Origin: Mycobacteriaceae bacterium
GTDB lineage: Bacteria > Actinomycetota > Actinomycetes > Mycobacteriales > Mycobacteriaceae
Length of the DNA stretch: 64,000 bases
Direction of reading: 5' to 3'
Assembly: GCA_019245755.1 (NCBI GenBank)
Contig: JAFARC010000043.1
Location: 1 to 64,000, forward strand
A program made the translations under genes and the position numbers. Under the pieces are notes generated by a model that was not told the origin of the DNA, did not search any database, and saw only the letters and a program-made list of their open reading frames with translations. Of this stretch, positions 36,266-46,677 are shown piece after piece; position 1 is the stretch's first letter; each line of letters starts with the position of its first letter.

Positions 36266-38593
36266 TCAGCTGTGCGTCGGCGGGTTGCGTCGCGCCGAGT
36301 CGCCACTGGGATCCCCTGGCGGCTCGCCGGACGAGTTGCCGCTTTCCGGCGGCGGCTGGCCCTGCTGGTACGGCGGATAAGGCTGGTACGGCTGCTGCCA
36401 CTGCTGGGGCGGCCGCGGATACCACTGCGGCTGCGGATGCTGCGGTGGCGGCCAGCCGGGGGCGTGCCAGCCGGCCGGAGCGCCGTAGTCGGGCTGCGTG
36501 CCGGCGGCCGGTTGGGGGTACCTCCCGCCGGCCGGCGAGGCCGGAGCGCCGTGATGGCCCGGGTGGCCGTTGGAGGCGTGGCTGCCGTTGCCCGCCTTCG
36601 CGGCCTCGGCCTGCTCCGTTGCCGCCGCGATTGCCTTCTTGAACGCCGGTTCCGAAACCGGCTGCGGCCACGGCTCGCCGCGCTCGATCGCGAGCTCGCC
36701 AGGGGTCTTGATCGGCGGCTTGTCCGACGGGATACGCCCGCCGAAGTCGTCGAACATCGTCAGCCGGGGGCGCTTTCTGACGTCGGCAAAGATAGCTTCG
36801 AGGTCGGCGCGGTGCAGTGTCTCTTTCTCCAGGAGTTCTCCGGCCAGCGTGTCGAGCACGTCGCGGTACTCGGTGAGGATTTCCCACGCCTCGGTGTGCG
36901 CTGCCTCGATGAGCTTGCGGACCTCGTCGTCGATGTCGCGGGCGACCTCGTGTGAGTAGTCGGACTGGGTGCCCATCGTCCGGCCCAGGAATGGGTCGCC
37001 GTGCTCGGTGCCGTACTTGACCGCGCCGAGCTTGCTGCTCATGCCGTACTCGGTGACCATCGACCGGGCGATCTTGGTGGCCTGGTCGATGTCGGACACC
37101 GCTCCGGTGGTCGGTTCCCTGAACACCAACTCCTCGGCGGCGCGGCCGCCCATCGCGAACACCAGCCGCGAGACCATTTCCGATCGGGTCATCAGTCCCT
37201 TGTCGTCCTCGGGAACAGACACGGCGTGGCCGCCGGTGCGGCCCCGGGCCAAGATGGTGACCTTGTAGATCGGCTCGATATCGGGCATCGCCCACGCCGC
37301 GAGGGTGTGGCCGCCCTCGTGGTAGGCGGTGATCTTTTTCTCCAGCTCGCTTATCACCCGGCCCTTGCGGCGCGGACCGCCGATCACCCGGTCCACCGCC
37401 TCCTCCAGCGCGGCGCCGGTGATCACGGTGCCATTCTCCCGCGCAGTGAGCAGCGCGGCCTCGTTGATCACGTTGGCCAGATCCGCGCCCGACATGCCCA
37501 CGGTGCGCCGCGCCAGCCCGTCGAGGTCGGCGTCGGGCGCCATCGGCTTGCCCTGCGCGTGCACCCGCAGGATCGCCTTGCGCCCGTTCAGATCGGGGTT
37601 GGACACCGGGATCTGCCGGTCGAACCGCCCCGGCCGCAGCAGCGCCGGGTCCAGGATGTCGGGTCGGTTGGTGGCCGCGATCAGGATCACGCCGGTGCGC
37701 TCACCGAAGCCGTCCATCTCGACCAGCAGCTGGTTCAGCGTCTGCTCACGCTCGTCGTGGCCGCCGCCCAGCCCGGCGCCCCGCTGGCGGCCGACCGCGT
37801 CGATCTCGTCGACGAAGATGATGCACGGGCTGTTCTGCTTTGCCTGCTCGAACAAGTCGCGAACCCGCGAGGCACCGACGCCGACGAACATCTCGACGAA
37901 GTCGGAGCCCGAGATCGTGAAGAACGGCACACCGGCCTCACCGGCCACCGCGCGGGCCAGCAGCGTCTTGCCGGTGCCGGGCGGTCCGTAGAGCAGCACG
38001 CCCTTGGGGATCTTGGCGCCCAGCGCCTGGTACCGCGACGGGTTCTGCAGGAAATCCTTGATCTCGTAGAGCTCTTCCACCGCCTCGTCGACACCCGCGA
38101 CGTCGGCGAACGTGGTCTTCGGCATGTCTTTGGAGAGTTGCTTGGCGCGTGACTTGCCGAATCCGAAGCCCATCCGTGCGCCGCCCTGCATCCGGGAGAA
38201 CATCACGAACAGCCCGACGAGCAGCAGCAACGGCAGCACGTAGATCAGCAGCGAACCGAACATGCTGCCTTGGTTCACGACGGTGTTGACCGCAGCCTTC
38301 TTGGCGTTGAGCTGCTCGAAAAGGGTGGCCCCGTAACCCGTCGGGTACTTCGTGATGACCTTGTCGGAGTTGTCGGTGTCGCTGTTGGGGCTCTTCAGGT
38401 TGAGCCGCAGCTGTTGTTCCCGGTCGTCGATTTGGGCGCTCTTGACGTTGTTCGCGCTGACCTGCGCGACAGCCACGGAGGTGTCTACCGGTTTGTACCC
38501 GCGGGTGTCGTCACTGAAGTAGAAGAACGACCAGCCCAGCAACAGCACCACGACGATCGCCGTGAGCGTGCGGATAACGTTTTTCCGGTTCAT
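36266..38593 (-). CDS. ftsH: FtsH, membrane AAA+ zinc metalloprotease
   Basis: FtsH degrades misassembled membrane and selected cytosolic proteins. Two membrane segments (about residues 8-26 and 110-130, [16 protein letters not shown]) flank an exported domain. The AAA domain has Walker A GPPGTGKT, Walker [13 protein letters not shown] and the [22 protein letters not shown]. The protease site is HEGGH. The C-terminal about 120 residues are Pro/Tyr/Gln-rich and disordered ([13 protein letters not shown]). The start [10 protein letters not shown] (38593) gives 775 aa; 13 more upstream residues are possible. It is the first gene of the long leftward folate/pantothenate operon. Confidence 0.95.
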   Translation of the reverse strand: MNRKNVIRTLTAIVVVLLLGWSFFYFSDDTRGYKPVDTSVAVAQVSANNVKSAQIDDREQQLRLNLKSPNSDTDNSDKVITKYPTGYGATLFEQLNAKKAAVNTVVNQGSMFGSLLIYVLPLLLLVGLFVMFSRMQGGARMGFGFGKSRAKQLSKDMPKTTFADVAGVDEAVEELYEIKDFLQNPSRYQALGAKIPKGVLLYGPPGTGKTLLARAVAGEAGVPFFTISGSDFVEMFVGVGASRVRDLFEQAKQNSPCIIFVDEIDAVGRQRGAGLGGGHDEREQTLNQLLVEMDGFGERTGVILIAATNRPDILDPALLRPGRFDRQIPVSNPDLNGRKAILRVHAQGKPMAPDADLDGLARRTVGMSGADLANVINEAALLTARENGTVITGAALEEAVDRVIGGPRRKGRVISELEKKITAYHEGGHTLAAWAMPDIEPIYKVTILARGRTGGHAVSVPEDDKGLMTRSEMVSRLVFAMGGRAAEELVFREPTTGAVSDIDQATKIARSMVTEYGMSSKLGAVKYGTEHGDPFLGRTMGTQSDYSHEVARDIDDEVRKLIEAAHTEAWEILTEYRDVLDTLAGELLEKETLHRADLEAIFADVRKRPRLTMFDDFGGRIPSDKPPIKTPGELAIERGEPWPQPVSEPAFKKAIAAATEQAEAAKAGNGSHASNGHPGHHGAPASPAGGRYPQPAAGTQPDYGAPAGWHAPGWPPPQHPQPQWYPRPPQQWQQPYQPYPPYQQGQPPPESGNSSGEPPGDPSGDSARRNPPTHS

Positions 38594-38682
38594 CCAACAT
38601 CGGCCGCGGTCGGCCAGGTCCTTCCAATACACGCCAGGGAGTTAGTTCAGGCTACCGCTAGACCAACGTCCGGCAGTTCCCA

Positions 38683-38714
38683 GACGGTGTCCGGCCGGCT
38701 GCCCGGACACCGTC
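38683..38714. repeat. Perfect 12-bp inverted repeat between ftsH and ephA
   Basis: GACGGTGTCCGG (38683-38694) and CCGGACACCGTC (38703-38714) are exact inverse complements around 8 bases. It lies 90 bases upstream of ftsH and 77 upstream of ephA. Both genes point away, so it cannot be a terminator; a shared operator or a cruciform/leader hairpin is likelier. Confidence 0.65.
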
Positions 38715-38790
38715 AACACCCGCCAAAACCGCGCTGCCAAGCCCGCCGCGGGCCCTTTGCGGCGCGCCGAAGCTGTGCTTGGGTGAGACC

Positions 38791-39720
38791 GTGCCCACCT
38801 CGACCGAACGGTTAGTTGATACGAATGGAGTGCGGCTGCGGGTCGTCGAGACGGGCGAGCGGGGCGCGCCGCTGGTGATTTTGGCCCACGGTTTCCCCGA
38901 GTTGGCGTACTCGTGGCGCCACCAGATTCCGGCGCTTGCCGAGGCCGGCTACCACGTGCTGGTGCCCGATCAGCGCGGCTACGGCCGGTCGTCGCGGCCC
39001 CGCGCGATCGAGGACTACGACATCGAAGCGCTCACCGGCGACTTGATCGGCCTGCTGGACGACGTCGGGACCGAACGTGCGGTGTTCGTCGGCCACGACT
39101 GGGGCGCCATCGTCGCGTGGAACACGCCGCTGCTGCACCCGGACCGGGTCGCGGGGGTGGTGGGGCTCAGCGTTCCGCCCGTGCCACGGTCGCGGGTGCC
39201 ACCGACGCAGGCGTTCAAGAAGATTTTCGGCGACCACTTCTTCTACATGCTCTACTTCCAGGAGCCCGGGGTCGCCGACGCCGACCTGGGTCGCGACCCC
39301 GCCATCACCATGAGGCGGCTGTTCACCGCTCCGGGCACCGTTCTGGGCAACCCGGACACCACGGCGCCCGACCCCGAGCCGCTGCCCGATTGGATCAGCC
39401 AGTCAGAAGTCGACCACTACGTCGAGGAGTTCACCCGCAACGGCTTCACCGGCCCACTGAACTGGTACCGCAACCTCGACCGCAATTGGGAGCTCACGGC
39501 GAGCACCCCGGCCCAAACGATCGCCGCGCCGTGCGCGTTCATCGGCGGCAGTGCCGATCCGGTGCTGCTGTTCACCCGACGAGACCGGGCGTCGGAAGTG
39601 GTCACCGGACCCTATCGCGAGGTGATGATCGACGGTGCTGGGCATTGGATTCAGCAGGAACGCCCCGACGAGGTCAATTCCGAACTGCTTCACTACCTTT
39701 CGGAATTGGAGCTGCAGTGA
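38791..39720 (+). CDS. ephA: EphA-like epoxide hydrolase
   Basis: This alpha/beta-hydrolase of the epoxide hydrolase family (309 aa) has HGFPELAYSWRHQI (oxyanion HGxP), nucleophile Asp in VFVGHDWGAIVAWN (about residue 103), two candidate epoxide-polarising tyrosines in the cap region (FFYMLYFQEP and GPLNWYRN), and catalytic His in GAGHWIQQERP. It closely resembles Rv3617. GTG at 38791 aligns best with the M. tuberculosis N-terminus (PTSTERLVDTNG); a TTG four codons upstream is the alternative. Its stop overlaps the next gene's GTG (GTGA). Confidence 0.92.
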   Translation: MPTSTERLVDTNGVRLRVVETGERGAPLVILAHGFPELAYSWRHQIPALAEAGYHVLVPDQRGYGRSSRPRAIEDYDIEALTGDLIGLLDDVGTERAVFVGHDWGAIVAWNTPLLHPDRVAGVVGLSVPPVPRSRVPPTQAFKKIFGDHFFYMLYFQEPGVADADLGRDPAITMRRLFTAPGTVLGNPDTTAPDPEPLPDWISQSEVDHYVEEFTRNGFTGPLNWYRNLDRNWELTASTPAQTIAAPCAFIGGSADPVLLFTRRDRASEVVTGPYREVMIDGAGHWIQQERPDEVNSELLHYLSELELQ

Positions 39721-40955
39721 CCCCACCCGCCACCACACCCGCCACCCCACCAGTGACCACACCAACGAAACCGTTGCGATTCGGTGTCTTCATCACACCG
39801 TTTCACCCGGTAGGCCAATCCCCGACCGTTGCATTGGAATACGACCTTGAGCGGACGGTCGCGCTGGACCGCCTCGGCTACGACGAGGCGTGGTTCGGTG
39901 AGCACCACTCCGGTGGTTATGAGCTGATCGCCTGCCCGGAGGTGTTCATCGCCGCCGCGGCCGAACGAACCAAGCACCTCAAGCTGGGCACCGGCGTGGT
40001 GTCGCTGCCCTACCACCACCCGCTGATGGTGGCCGACCGCTGGGTGCTGCTCGACCATTTGACCCGCGGACGGGTGGTGTTCGGCGCCGGGCCCGGCGCC
40101 CTGCCCTCGGATGCCTACATGATGGGCATCGACCCCGTCGAACAGCGCCGGATGATGCAGGAGTCGCTTGAGGCGATCCTTGCGCTCTTTCGCGCCGCGC
40201 CCCGCGATCGCATCGATCGGCACTCGGACTGGTTCACTCTGCGTGATGCCCAGCTGCACATCCGCCCGTACACCTGGCCATACCCCGAAATATCGACGGC
40301 GGCCATGATCTCGCCGTCGGGCCCGCGCCTGGCCGGCAACCTGGGGACGTCACTGTTGTCGCTGTCGATGTCGGTGCCCGGTGGCTACGCGGCCATCGAG
40401 AACGCGTGGGAGATCGTCATCGATCAGGCCGGCAAGGCCGGCCGCGAGGAGCCTGACCGGCGTGGCTGGCGCGTGCTGGGCATCGTCCACCTGGCCGACA
40501 CGCGCGACCAGGCCATCGACGACTGCACGTACGGCCTGCAGGACTTCGCCAATTATTTCGGCGCGGCGGGCTTTGTGCCGTTGGCCAACGCGGTGGAGGG
40601 CAAGCAGTCGCCGCGAGAGTTCGTCGAAGACTATGCCGCCACGGGCAATTGCTGCATCGGAACACCGGACGACGCGATCGCCTACATCCAGGATATGCTG
40701 GACCGCTCCGGCGGTTTCGGCACTTTCCTGTTGCTCGGCCACGACTGGGCCCGGCCGGAGGCGACCTACAAATCCTATGAGCTGTTCGCCCGCAACGTCA
40801 TTCCGCACTTCAAGGGCCAGCTGGACTCGACGCAGTCATCCCACGATTGGGCGCGGGGCAAGCGCGGCGAGCTGCTCGGCCGCGCCGGGGAGGCCGTCGT
40901 CAAGGCCATCACCGAGCACACCGATGGGCTCGACCTGAAAAGCGAACAGACCTGA
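39717..40955 (+). CDS. Luciferase-like (flavin/F420) monooxygenase (Rv3618-like)
   Basis: This 412-aa TIM-barrel protein of the bacterial luciferase superfamily has LRFGVFITPFHPVGQSP at the N-terminus, LGYDEAWFGEHHSGG, LGTGVVSLPYHHPLMVADR, and a typical LLM central segment GRVVFGAGPGALPSDAYMMG. The cofactor (FMNH2 or F420) cannot be told apart by eye. It starts with GTG overlapping the ephA stop, and its stop overlaps the next ATG (TGATG), so three oxidative enzymes are translationally coupled. A Thr/Pro-rich 15-residue leader precedes the barrel. Confidence 0.88.
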   Translation: MTPPATTPATPPVTTPTKPLRFGVFITPFHPVGQSPTVALEYDLERTVALDRLGYDEAWFGEHHSGGYELIACPEVFIAAAAERTKHLKLGTGVVSLPYHHPLMVADRWVLLDHLTRGRVVFGAGPGALPSDAYMMGIDPVEQRRMMQESLEAILALFRAAPRDRIDRHSDWFTLRDAQLHIRPYTWPYPEISTAAMISPSGPRLAGNLGTSLLSLSMSVPGGYAAIENAWEIVIDQAGKAGREEPDRRGWRVLGIVHLADTRDQAIDDCTYGLQDFANYFGAAGFVPLANAVEGKQSPREFVEDYAATGNCCIGTPDDAIAYIQDMLDRSGGFGTFLLLGHDWARPEATYKSYELFARNVIPHFKGQLDSTQSSHDWARGKRGELLGRAGEAVVKAITEHTDGLDLKSEQT

Positions 40956-41983
40956 TGCGGGCGTCGGTGCTGCGCGACGGGCGCATGGTGTACCGCGACG
41001 ACGTTGACGAGCCGGTGCCCGGCCCGGGACAGGTGTTGGTCGGTGTGCGGGCATGCGGAATTTGCGGATCGGACCTTCATTTCGCGAAGCACGGCGCCGA
41101 AATGCTGGCCCTCGGCACCAGGATGAGCGGCATGCCGTCGACCGGGTCACCGGGTCTGGACCTGAACCGCGACGTTTACATGGGTCACGAGTTCAGCGCC
41201 GAGGTGCTTGTCGCCGGACCGGGCACCGACGCTCCCGCACCGGGCACCGTTGTCACGTCGATACCTGCGCTGCTCTCGCCGAACCGGGTGGACCTCATCG
41301 TCTGCAGCAACAGCGTCATCGGGGGCTACGCCGAACGCATGCTGTTGTCGGCGCCGCTGCTGCTCGAGGTGCCCAACGGGCTGGACCCTGACCACGCCGC
41401 CCTGACCGAGCCGATGGCCGTCGGCCTGCACGCGGTCAACAAGTCCGCCATCCAGCGCGGCGAGACCGCACTGGTGCTCGGCTGCGGCCCGATCGGCATC
41501 GCGATCATCGCTGCGCTGGCCAACCGTGGCGTGGAAACCGTCGTAGCGGCCGATTACTCGCCGAAACGGCGGCAGCTGGCTCAGACCATGGGCGCCCATC
41601 AGACCGTCGACCCCGCGGTCTCCTCGCCGTTCGACTCGACGACACCCGCGGTGACATTCGAGGCGGTCGGAGTGCCCGGCATCATCGACGACGTCCTGCG
41701 CCGGGCCCCAATGGGCAGCCGGATCGTCATCGCGGGCGTGTGCATGCCACCCGACACGGTGCATCCGTTCTTCGGGATCGCCAAGGAGATCAGTATCCAG
41801 TTCGTGTTCGGCTATGACCCGGCCGAGTTCGCCGAGTCGCTCCGGGCGATCGCCGACGGCGAGATCAGCGTCAGCCCGCTGATCACCGGTGCGGTCGGCC
41901 TCGACGGCGTCGACGCCGCGTTCGACGAATTGGCCGACCCGGGCCGGCATTGCAAGATCCTCGTCACGCCGCCCAGCCCCTGA
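40955..41983 (+). CDS. Zinc-dependent alcohol dehydrogenase (MDR family)
   Basis: The 342-aa medium-chain dehydrogenase has a catalytic-zinc region RACGICGSDLHFAKHG (Cys37 and following His), MGHEFSAEV, and a Rossmann fold with VLGCGPIGIAIIAAL. The usual four-cysteine structural zinc loop is missing (segment SIPALLSPNRVDLIVCSNS), as in some MDR subfamilies. The ATG overlaps the monooxygenase stop by one base (TGATG). With ephA and the LLM it forms a coupled epoxide/alcohol oxidation unit. I recall no counterpart here in M. tuberculosis, where esx/PE/PPE genes follow Rv3618. It is convergent with hpt (6 bases). Confidence 0.88.
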   Translation: MRASVLRDGRMVYRDDVDEPVPGPGQVLVGVRACGICGSDLHFAKHGAEMLALGTRMSGMPSTGSPGLDLNRDVYMGHEFSAEVLVAGPGTDAPAPGTVVTSIPALLSPNRVDLIVCSNSVIGGYAERMLLSAPLLLEVPNGLDPDHAALTEPMAVGLHAVNKSAIQRGETALVLGCGPIGIAIIAALANRGVETVVAADYSPKRRQLAQTMGAHQTVDPAVSSPFDSTTPAVTFEAVGVPGIIDDVLRRAPMGSRIVIAGVCMPPDTVHPFFGIAKEISIQFVFGYDPAEFAESLRAIADGEISVSPLITGAVGLDGVDAAFDELADPGRHCKILVTPPSP

Positions 41984-41989
41984 CCACCG

Positions 41990-42577
41990 TCACGGCTGCT
42001 GCTCGTAGACCTTCGGATCCAGCGTGCCGATGAACGGCAGGTCCCGGTAGCGCTCGGCGTAGTCGAGGCCGTAGCCGACCACGAACTCGCTCGGGATGTC
42101 GAAGCCGACGTAGTCGATGCCCACGTCGGAGCGAACCGCGTCGGGTTTGCGCAGCAACGTGCACACCCGCAGCGACCGCGGATGGCGGGCGGCGAGGTTG
42201 CGCAGCAGCCACGACAGCGTGAGGCCGGAGTCGACGATGTCTTCCACGATCAGCACGTCACGATCGCTGATGTCGCGGTCGAGGTCCTTGAGGATCCGAA
42301 CCACACCCGACGACGATGTCGACGACCCGTATGAGCTGACCGCCATGAACTCCAGCTGCGTGGGCAGCGGGATGGCCCGCGCGAGGTCGGTGACGAACAT
42401 GACCGCGCCTTTGAGCACCGTGACCAGAAGCAGGTCCTGGCCGGTGTCGATGATGTTGCGGTAGTGGTTGCCGATGCAGGCCCCCAACTCGGCCGTACGG
42501 GTGTGGATCTGCTCCTCGGTGAGCAACACCGATTTAATGTCCCCCGGATACAGCTCGGCGTCGGAATGCGCGGGCAC
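41990..42577 (-). CDS. hpt: Hpt, hypoxanthine-guanine phosphoribosyltransferase
   Basis: This purine-salvage enzyme has [52 protein letters not shown] (pyrophosphate loop), PRPP motif [17 protein letters not shown], and C-terminal [20 protein letters not shown]. The start is uncertain: GTG at 42577 gives 195 aa beginning [12 protein letters not shown]. GTGs at 42613 and 42637 would lengthen it and the latter overlaps tilS by 14 bases. No good Shine-Dalgarno decides this. It pairs with tilS as in many bacteria, and as Rv3624c-Rv3625c. Confidence 0.93.
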   Translation of the reverse strand: MPAHSDAELYPGDIKSVLLTEEQIHTRTAELGACIGNHYRNIIDTGQDLLLVTVLKGAVMFVTDLARAIPLPTQLEFMAVSSYGSSTSSSGVVRILKDLDRDISDRDVLIVEDIVDSGLTLSWLLRNLAARHPRSLRVCTLLRKPDAVRSDVGIDYVGFDIPSEFVVGYGLDYAERYRDLPFIGTLDPKVYEQQP

Positions 42578-42623
42578 GCCCTCAGCGTGCCATGTCCGAA
42601 CACCGCGGACCACCGCGGTTAGG

Positions 42624-43586
42624 TCAGACGGGTTCACGGCGCAGTCGCAGTTTGCCGTCGCTGCGGGCGGCGATCAGGCGTTGCCGTCGCAGGGTGGAGC
42701 CGACGGCCACGCCGCCCTGGCCCCGCCACCGCATCACCAGCGTGTCGACCCCGCGAATCTGCTTGTCGGTCAGGTCCGTTGCACCGTTGGCCAGTAACCA
42801 TCCGCGGATCACCCGCCGGCGCAGCGCGTCCGGCAGCTCGGCCAGCCGGGCGGTGTCGAGGCCCTCGTCCCCGGACACCGTGTCCAGCTCGCTAACCGCA
42901 AGATCGTCGAGTGCATCGCAATCCTCGCGCAACGCCGCGGCCGTCCGCGCCAGCGCCTCGGCAACGCCGCCGCCGAGCACCTCCTCGAGAATTGGCAGCA
43001 CCTCCACGCGTAGCCGGGTCCGGGTGTAGGCCGGATCCGCGTTGTGCGGGTCACGCCATGGCCTCAGACCGAGCTGCGCGCAGGCGGCATGGGTGACCGC
43101 GCGCCGCACGCCCAGCAGCGGTCGGCACCACGGCGGCTGATGCGGCCGCATGCCGGCCAGTGACCGGGACCCGGATCCGCGGCCCAGCCCGAGCAGCACG
43201 GTCTCGGCCTGATCGTCCAAAGTGTGGCCGAGCAGCACCGGCAGCCCGTCGCCGGCGGCGCGCAACGCCTGGTAACGCGCCTCCCGCGCCGCGGCCTCCG
43301 GCCCGCCGGCGGTACCGACCGATACGGTGAGTACCCGGGCGTCGCTGCACCCCAGGCCCAGCGCCTGCCGGCGCGCGGTTTCGGCGACAACGGCCGAGTC
43401 GGCCTGCAGCCCGTGGTCGACGATCAGCGCGACGGTGAATCGCAGGTCCGCCGCGACCGCGGTCAGCGCCAACGAATCCGGGCCGCCGGACAGCGCGACG
43501 CACCACGTCTCGGCGTCGAGACCATGCCGGACGGCAAATTCCGAGACGGCCCGGCGGAGTTCGGTTACAGGACCCGATCGATCCAT
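42624..43586 (-). CDS. tilS: TilS, tRNA(Ile)-lysidine synthase
   Basis: TilS modifies C34 of tRNA-Ile(CAU) to lysidine, changing its decoding to AUA. The N-terminal ATP-pyrophosphatase loop [16 protein letters not shown] (about residues 28-43) is intact, followed by [21 protein letters not shown] and RPLLGVRR. The 320-aa length is the short actinobacterial form. Its 5' end overlaps the upstream HExxH gene by 22 bases. Confidence 0.94.
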   Translation of the reverse strand: MDRSGPVTELRRAVSEFAVRHGLDAETWCVALSGGPDSLALTAVAADLRFTVALIVDHGLQADSAVVAETARRQALGLGCSDARVLTVSVGTAGGPEAAAREARYQALRAAGDGLPVLLGHTLDDQAETVLLGLGRGSGSRSLAGMRPHQPPWCRPLLGVRRAVTHAACAQLGLRPWRDPHNADPAYTRTRLRVEVLPILEEVLGGGVAEALARTAAALREDCDALDDLAVSELDTVSGDEGLDTARLAELPDALRRRVIRGWLLANGATDLTDKQIRGVDTLVMRWRGQGGVAVGSTLRRQRLIAARSDGKLRLRREPV

Positions 43587-44620
43587 CGCGCGGGCTCGTC
43601 GATCTCATGGGACAGCGGCAGCGTGTCCGGGCCGGACCAGACCGCGTTGAACCGCTCCATCCCCACCCTGGACACCACGGCGTCCACGAACGCCTTACCG
43701 CGCGTGTACTGGCTCAGTTTGGCGTCGAAACCCAGCAGCGCGCGGACCAGCCGCTGCAACGGCGGCTGCCGGCGCCGACGGCGCTCGTCGAAGCGTTCCC
43801 GGATCGTCGCGACCGTCGGAACCACGGCGGGGCCGACCGCGTCCATCACGTGGTCGGCGTGGCCTTCGAGCAGCGTGCCGAGCACCAGCAGTTGATCCAG
43901 CGCCTTGCGCTGCGGCTCGGACTGCAGCGCCTTCAACAGACCCAGCACGCCGCTGGAGTTGGGATCGGACGGCGCGCCCTCGCGTCGGTCCCGGACGAAT
44001 TCGGCCAGCCGACCGACCACCTGGCTGATGTTCTCGCCGGCGTCGGCGGTGATCACGCCCAGCGCCGAGGACATGTGATCGACCAGCCACGGGTTGGCGG
44101 TGAACTGCACCCGGTGGGTGACCTCGTGCAGGCACACCCACAACCGGAAATCACTTGGCACCACGCGTAGTTGGCGCTCCACCGCGATCACGTTGGGGTA
44201 TACCAGCAGCAGCTTGCCGCCGCCCGCGGCGAACGGGTCGTACTGGCCGAGGATGCCCGACGAGATGAACGCCAAGACAGCGCCGGTCTGCGCCCCGGTG
44301 ACCCGGCCGGTGAGAAATCCGCGGGGCTTGCCGGTGCCGCCGGTCATCACCCGCATCGATTCGGCGGCCAGTCGGATCCAGTGCGAGCGGTCGACGATCA
44401 GCGCCTCGGGTACCTCGCCGTTGACGGCGAGCCCGGTGATGTCCCGCACCGGCAACTCCGCGCGCCGTGACGCCGCCGCAAGCTCGCCGACCACCTGCCG
44501 CTGCGTGTACTCGGTGGCCGGTGGCCCCTCGCGGGCCAGCCAGGCACCGGTGCTGGCCGCGAAATCCCAGTCGACGGCTCGCCCCACGGTCAACTGCGCT
44601 TTACCGGAGTCGGCGGTCAT
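43565..44620 (-). CDS. HExxH zinc-dependent metalloprotease-like protein (Rv3626c-like, DUF2342)
   Basis: This 351-aa protein has a zincin motif CLHEVTHRVQF (HExxH, about residue 167), a downstream GHADHVMDAVG segment that may supply the third ligand, and an actinobacteria-specific fold sometimes labelled F420-associated in family databases. Substrate unknown. The ATG at 44620 was chosen because it overlaps the dacB stop (ATGA) and gives 351 aa versus about 350 in M. tuberculosis; five more residues are possible upstream. It overlaps tilS by 22 bases, so dacB, this gene and tilS are translationally linked. Confidence 0.85.
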   Translation of the reverse strand: MTADSGKAQLTVGRAVDWDFAASTGAWLAREGPPATEYTQRQVVGELAAASRRAELPVRDITGLAVNGEVPEALIVDRSHWIRLAAESMRVMTGGTGKPRGFLTGRVTGAQTGAVLAFISSGILGQYDPFAAGGGKLLLVYPNVIAVERQLRVVPSDFRLWVCLHEVTHRVQFTANPWLVDHMSSALGVITADAGENISQVVGRLAEFVRDRREGAPSDPNSSGVLGLLKALQSEPQRKALDQLLVLGTLLEGHADHVMDAVGPAVVPTVATIRERFDERRRRRQPPLQRLVRALLGFDAKLSQYTRGKAFVDAVVSRVGMERFNAVWSGPDTLPLSHEIDEPARWIDRVL

Positions 44621-45996
44621 GAGCCGCATCCGCACGACCGCAGGGCCGCCGCCACGTTATCGATCGCGGTGCGCCCGGTGGGCCCGGCGTTGTTGGAGAT
44701 CAACGCAAAGGTGAGCACCCGGCCGCTGGCGTCGGTGACAACGCCGGCCAGTGCGTTCGTTCCGGTCAGCGACCCGGTCTTGGCGCGCAGCCAGCCGGCG
44801 GCCGCGCCGTCGGTCTGGATGTCGACGTAGCGGTTGGTTAGCGTGCCGCTCCCACCGGCCACCGGCAGCACGTCCAGCAGCGGGCGCAGCGCCGGCTGGT
44901 TCGGGCCCGCTGCCGCCCCGATGGCGTCGTCGAGGGTCTCCGGCGTGAGCCGGTCATTCACCGACAGCCCGCTGGAGTCCACCAGCGTGGCGCCGGTGAT
45001 GTCGATGCTGGCCGCGGCCAGCCGGCTGGTGACCGCGTCGACGGCCCCGGCGAAGCTCTGCGGACGATGCGTCGCGGCAGCCACCTCCCGCGCGATGCAC
45101 TCAGCCATCACGTTGTCGGAGACGTTCATCATCTCGCGCAGCCGCTCGATCAGCGTCGCGGACTGCACGGCGGCGATCTGGCGCCCGGTCACCGGCGTGG
45201 TCACCATACTGACCGCCTGCGGGTTGACGTCCAGCGCCGCGGCCAGCGCGCGGCCGGCGTCGAGGGCCGGGGTCGGGGAGCGCACCGAGTCCGGTGTCGC
45301 CGGAAGGGCGCGGCCGCCGTCGAGCATCGCCGCCTCGATTGGGGCGACGTCACCGCCCTCGATGTCGGCGGGATCCCAGCCGGGCGCCAGCGGGGGGCCG
45401 CTGAACGCGCTGGTATCGACCTCGAGGGACGTCACCGTGACGCCGCTGCGCCGCACCTGGTCGGCGAGATCCGAGATCCGCGCGGCGCCGTGGTACAGCG
45501 GGTCCTGCCCGGGCGGCGCCGACGACAACGTGGGATCACCGGCGCCCACGAGCACCACCACGCCGGGCTGGTCGGCCGCCAGTACGGTGGTGGTCACCCG
45601 GCTGTCGAGGTTCAACGTCAGCAGCGCTGCCGAGGCGGTCAGCACCTTGTTGGTCGACGCTGGCTGCATCGGCACCGTGGCATCCTGCTCCCACAACTGA
45701 TTTCCGGTGAGCGCGTCGGTCACCCGGCCGCCGAGCACGCCGAGGTCCCGGTTCGCCAGCGCCGGAGCCAACGCGGCCGCCAACCCCGCGGGGGTGGGCT
45801 CGGGTGCGCTGTCGGTCACCGGCACCAGGGCCGGGTTCGCGGTCGCCGGCGGCGGCGTCGCGGCGACGGCGGTACCGCCCAGCGCCGGCTGTCCACCCGT
45901 GACGAAGGCGGCGATCGCCATCACGATCGCGACGGCAACCAGCACCGCCGCCGCGATCAACAAGTGGGTGGAGCGCCGCCACCGCGTCGGACGCAT
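44617..45996 (-). CDS. dacB: DacB-type D-alanyl-D-alanine carboxypeptidase (PBP4 family)
   Basis: This exported class C low-molecular-weight PBP trims or cleaves peptidoglycan peptides. An N-terminal membrane anchor (about residues 8-30, [21 protein letters not shown]) precedes the active-site motifs SxxK in [13 protein letters not shown], SxN in [12 protein letters not shown] and KTG in [11 protein letters not shown]. An inserted domain lies between SxxK and SxN, as is usual in PBP4. The 459-aa length matches Rv3627c (461). It is divergent from ppa across a 72-base spacer. Confidence 0.93.
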   Translation of the reverse strand: MRPTRWRRSTHLLIAAAVLVAVAIVMAIAAFVTGGQPALGGTAVAATPPPATANPALVPVTDSAPEPTPAGLAAALAPALANRDLGVLGGRVTDALTGNQLWEQDATVPMQPASTNKVLTASAALLTLNLDSRVTTTVLAADQPGVVVLVGAGDPTLSSAPPGQDPLYHGAARISDLADQVRRSGVTVTSLEVDTSAFSGPPLAPGWDPADIEGGDVAPIEAAMLDGGRALPATPDSVRSPTPALDAGRALAAALDVNPQAVSMVTTPVTGRQIAAVQSATLIERLREMMNVSDNVMAECIAREVAAATHRPQSFAGAVDAVTSRLAAASIDITGATLVDSSGLSVNDRLTPETLDDAIGAAAGPNQPALRPLLDVLPVAGGSGTLTNRYVDIQTDGAAAGWLRAKTGSLTGTNALAGVVTDASGRVLTFALISNNAGPTGRTAIDNVAAALRSCGCGS

Positions 45997-46068
45997 GTAG
46001 TGCAGGTTAGCGCTCCACTATGGTTGAGCCCCGACGTCACCGAACGACCTGCAAAAGGAGCCCGGCGC

Positions 46069-46554
46069 GTGCAATTCGACGTGACCATTGAGATTCCGAA
46101 GGGCCAGCGCAACAAGTACGAGTTCGACCACGAGACGGGCCGGCTGCGGCTGGACCGTTACCTGTACACGTCGATGGCCTATCCGACGGATTACGGGTTC
46201 ATCGAGGACAGCCTGGGTGAGGACGGCGATCCGCTCGATGCGCTGGTGCTGTTGCCGCAGCCGGTGTTTCCCGGCGTCATCGTCGAGGCCAGGCCGGTGG
46301 GCATGTTCCAGATGACCGATGAGGCCGGCGGCGACGACAAGGTGCTGTGCGTGCCGGCCGGCGATCCGCGCTGGGACCACATCAAGGACATCGGCGACGT
46401 GCCGTCGTATGAACTCGAGGCGATCAAGCACTTCTTCGTGCATTACAAGGATCTTGAGCCCGGCAAGTACGTGAAGGCCGCGGATTGGGTCGGCCGCGAG
46501 GAGGCCGAGGCGGAGGTGCGGCGGTCGTTCGAACGGTTCCGTTCCGCCGGGTGA
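46069..46554 (+). CDS. ppa: Inorganic pyrophosphatase
   Basis: Ppa hydrolyses pyrophosphate from biosynthesis, driving those reactions. It is a family I enzyme with metal-binding acidic clusters [22 protein letters not shown] (the DxDPxD-type site) and [12 protein letters not shown], and the substrate Lys/Arg near [11 protein letters not shown]. From the GTG at 46069 it has 161 aa (Rv3628: 162); AAAAGGAG lies 8 bases upstream and decides this start over a longer open frame. Confidence 0.96.
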   Translation: MQFDVTIEIPKGQRNKYEFDHETGRLRLDRYLYTSMAYPTDYGFIEDSLGEDGDPLDALVLLPQPVFPGVIVEARPVGMFQMTDEAGGDDKVLCVPAGDPRWDHIKDIGDVPSYELEAIKHFFVHYKDLEPGKYVKAADWVGREEAEAEVRRSFERFRSAG

Positions 46555-46677
46555 AACGCTCACGTTACGTCCTGTTACGTGCGTGTCAAATATCGTCCTG
46601 CCGCATGGCGGGTTAGCTGGCGAGCTTCGATCATGGCGGTGAAAGCCCCCGTGACAGGTTCAGTGGAGGATCCCGCC

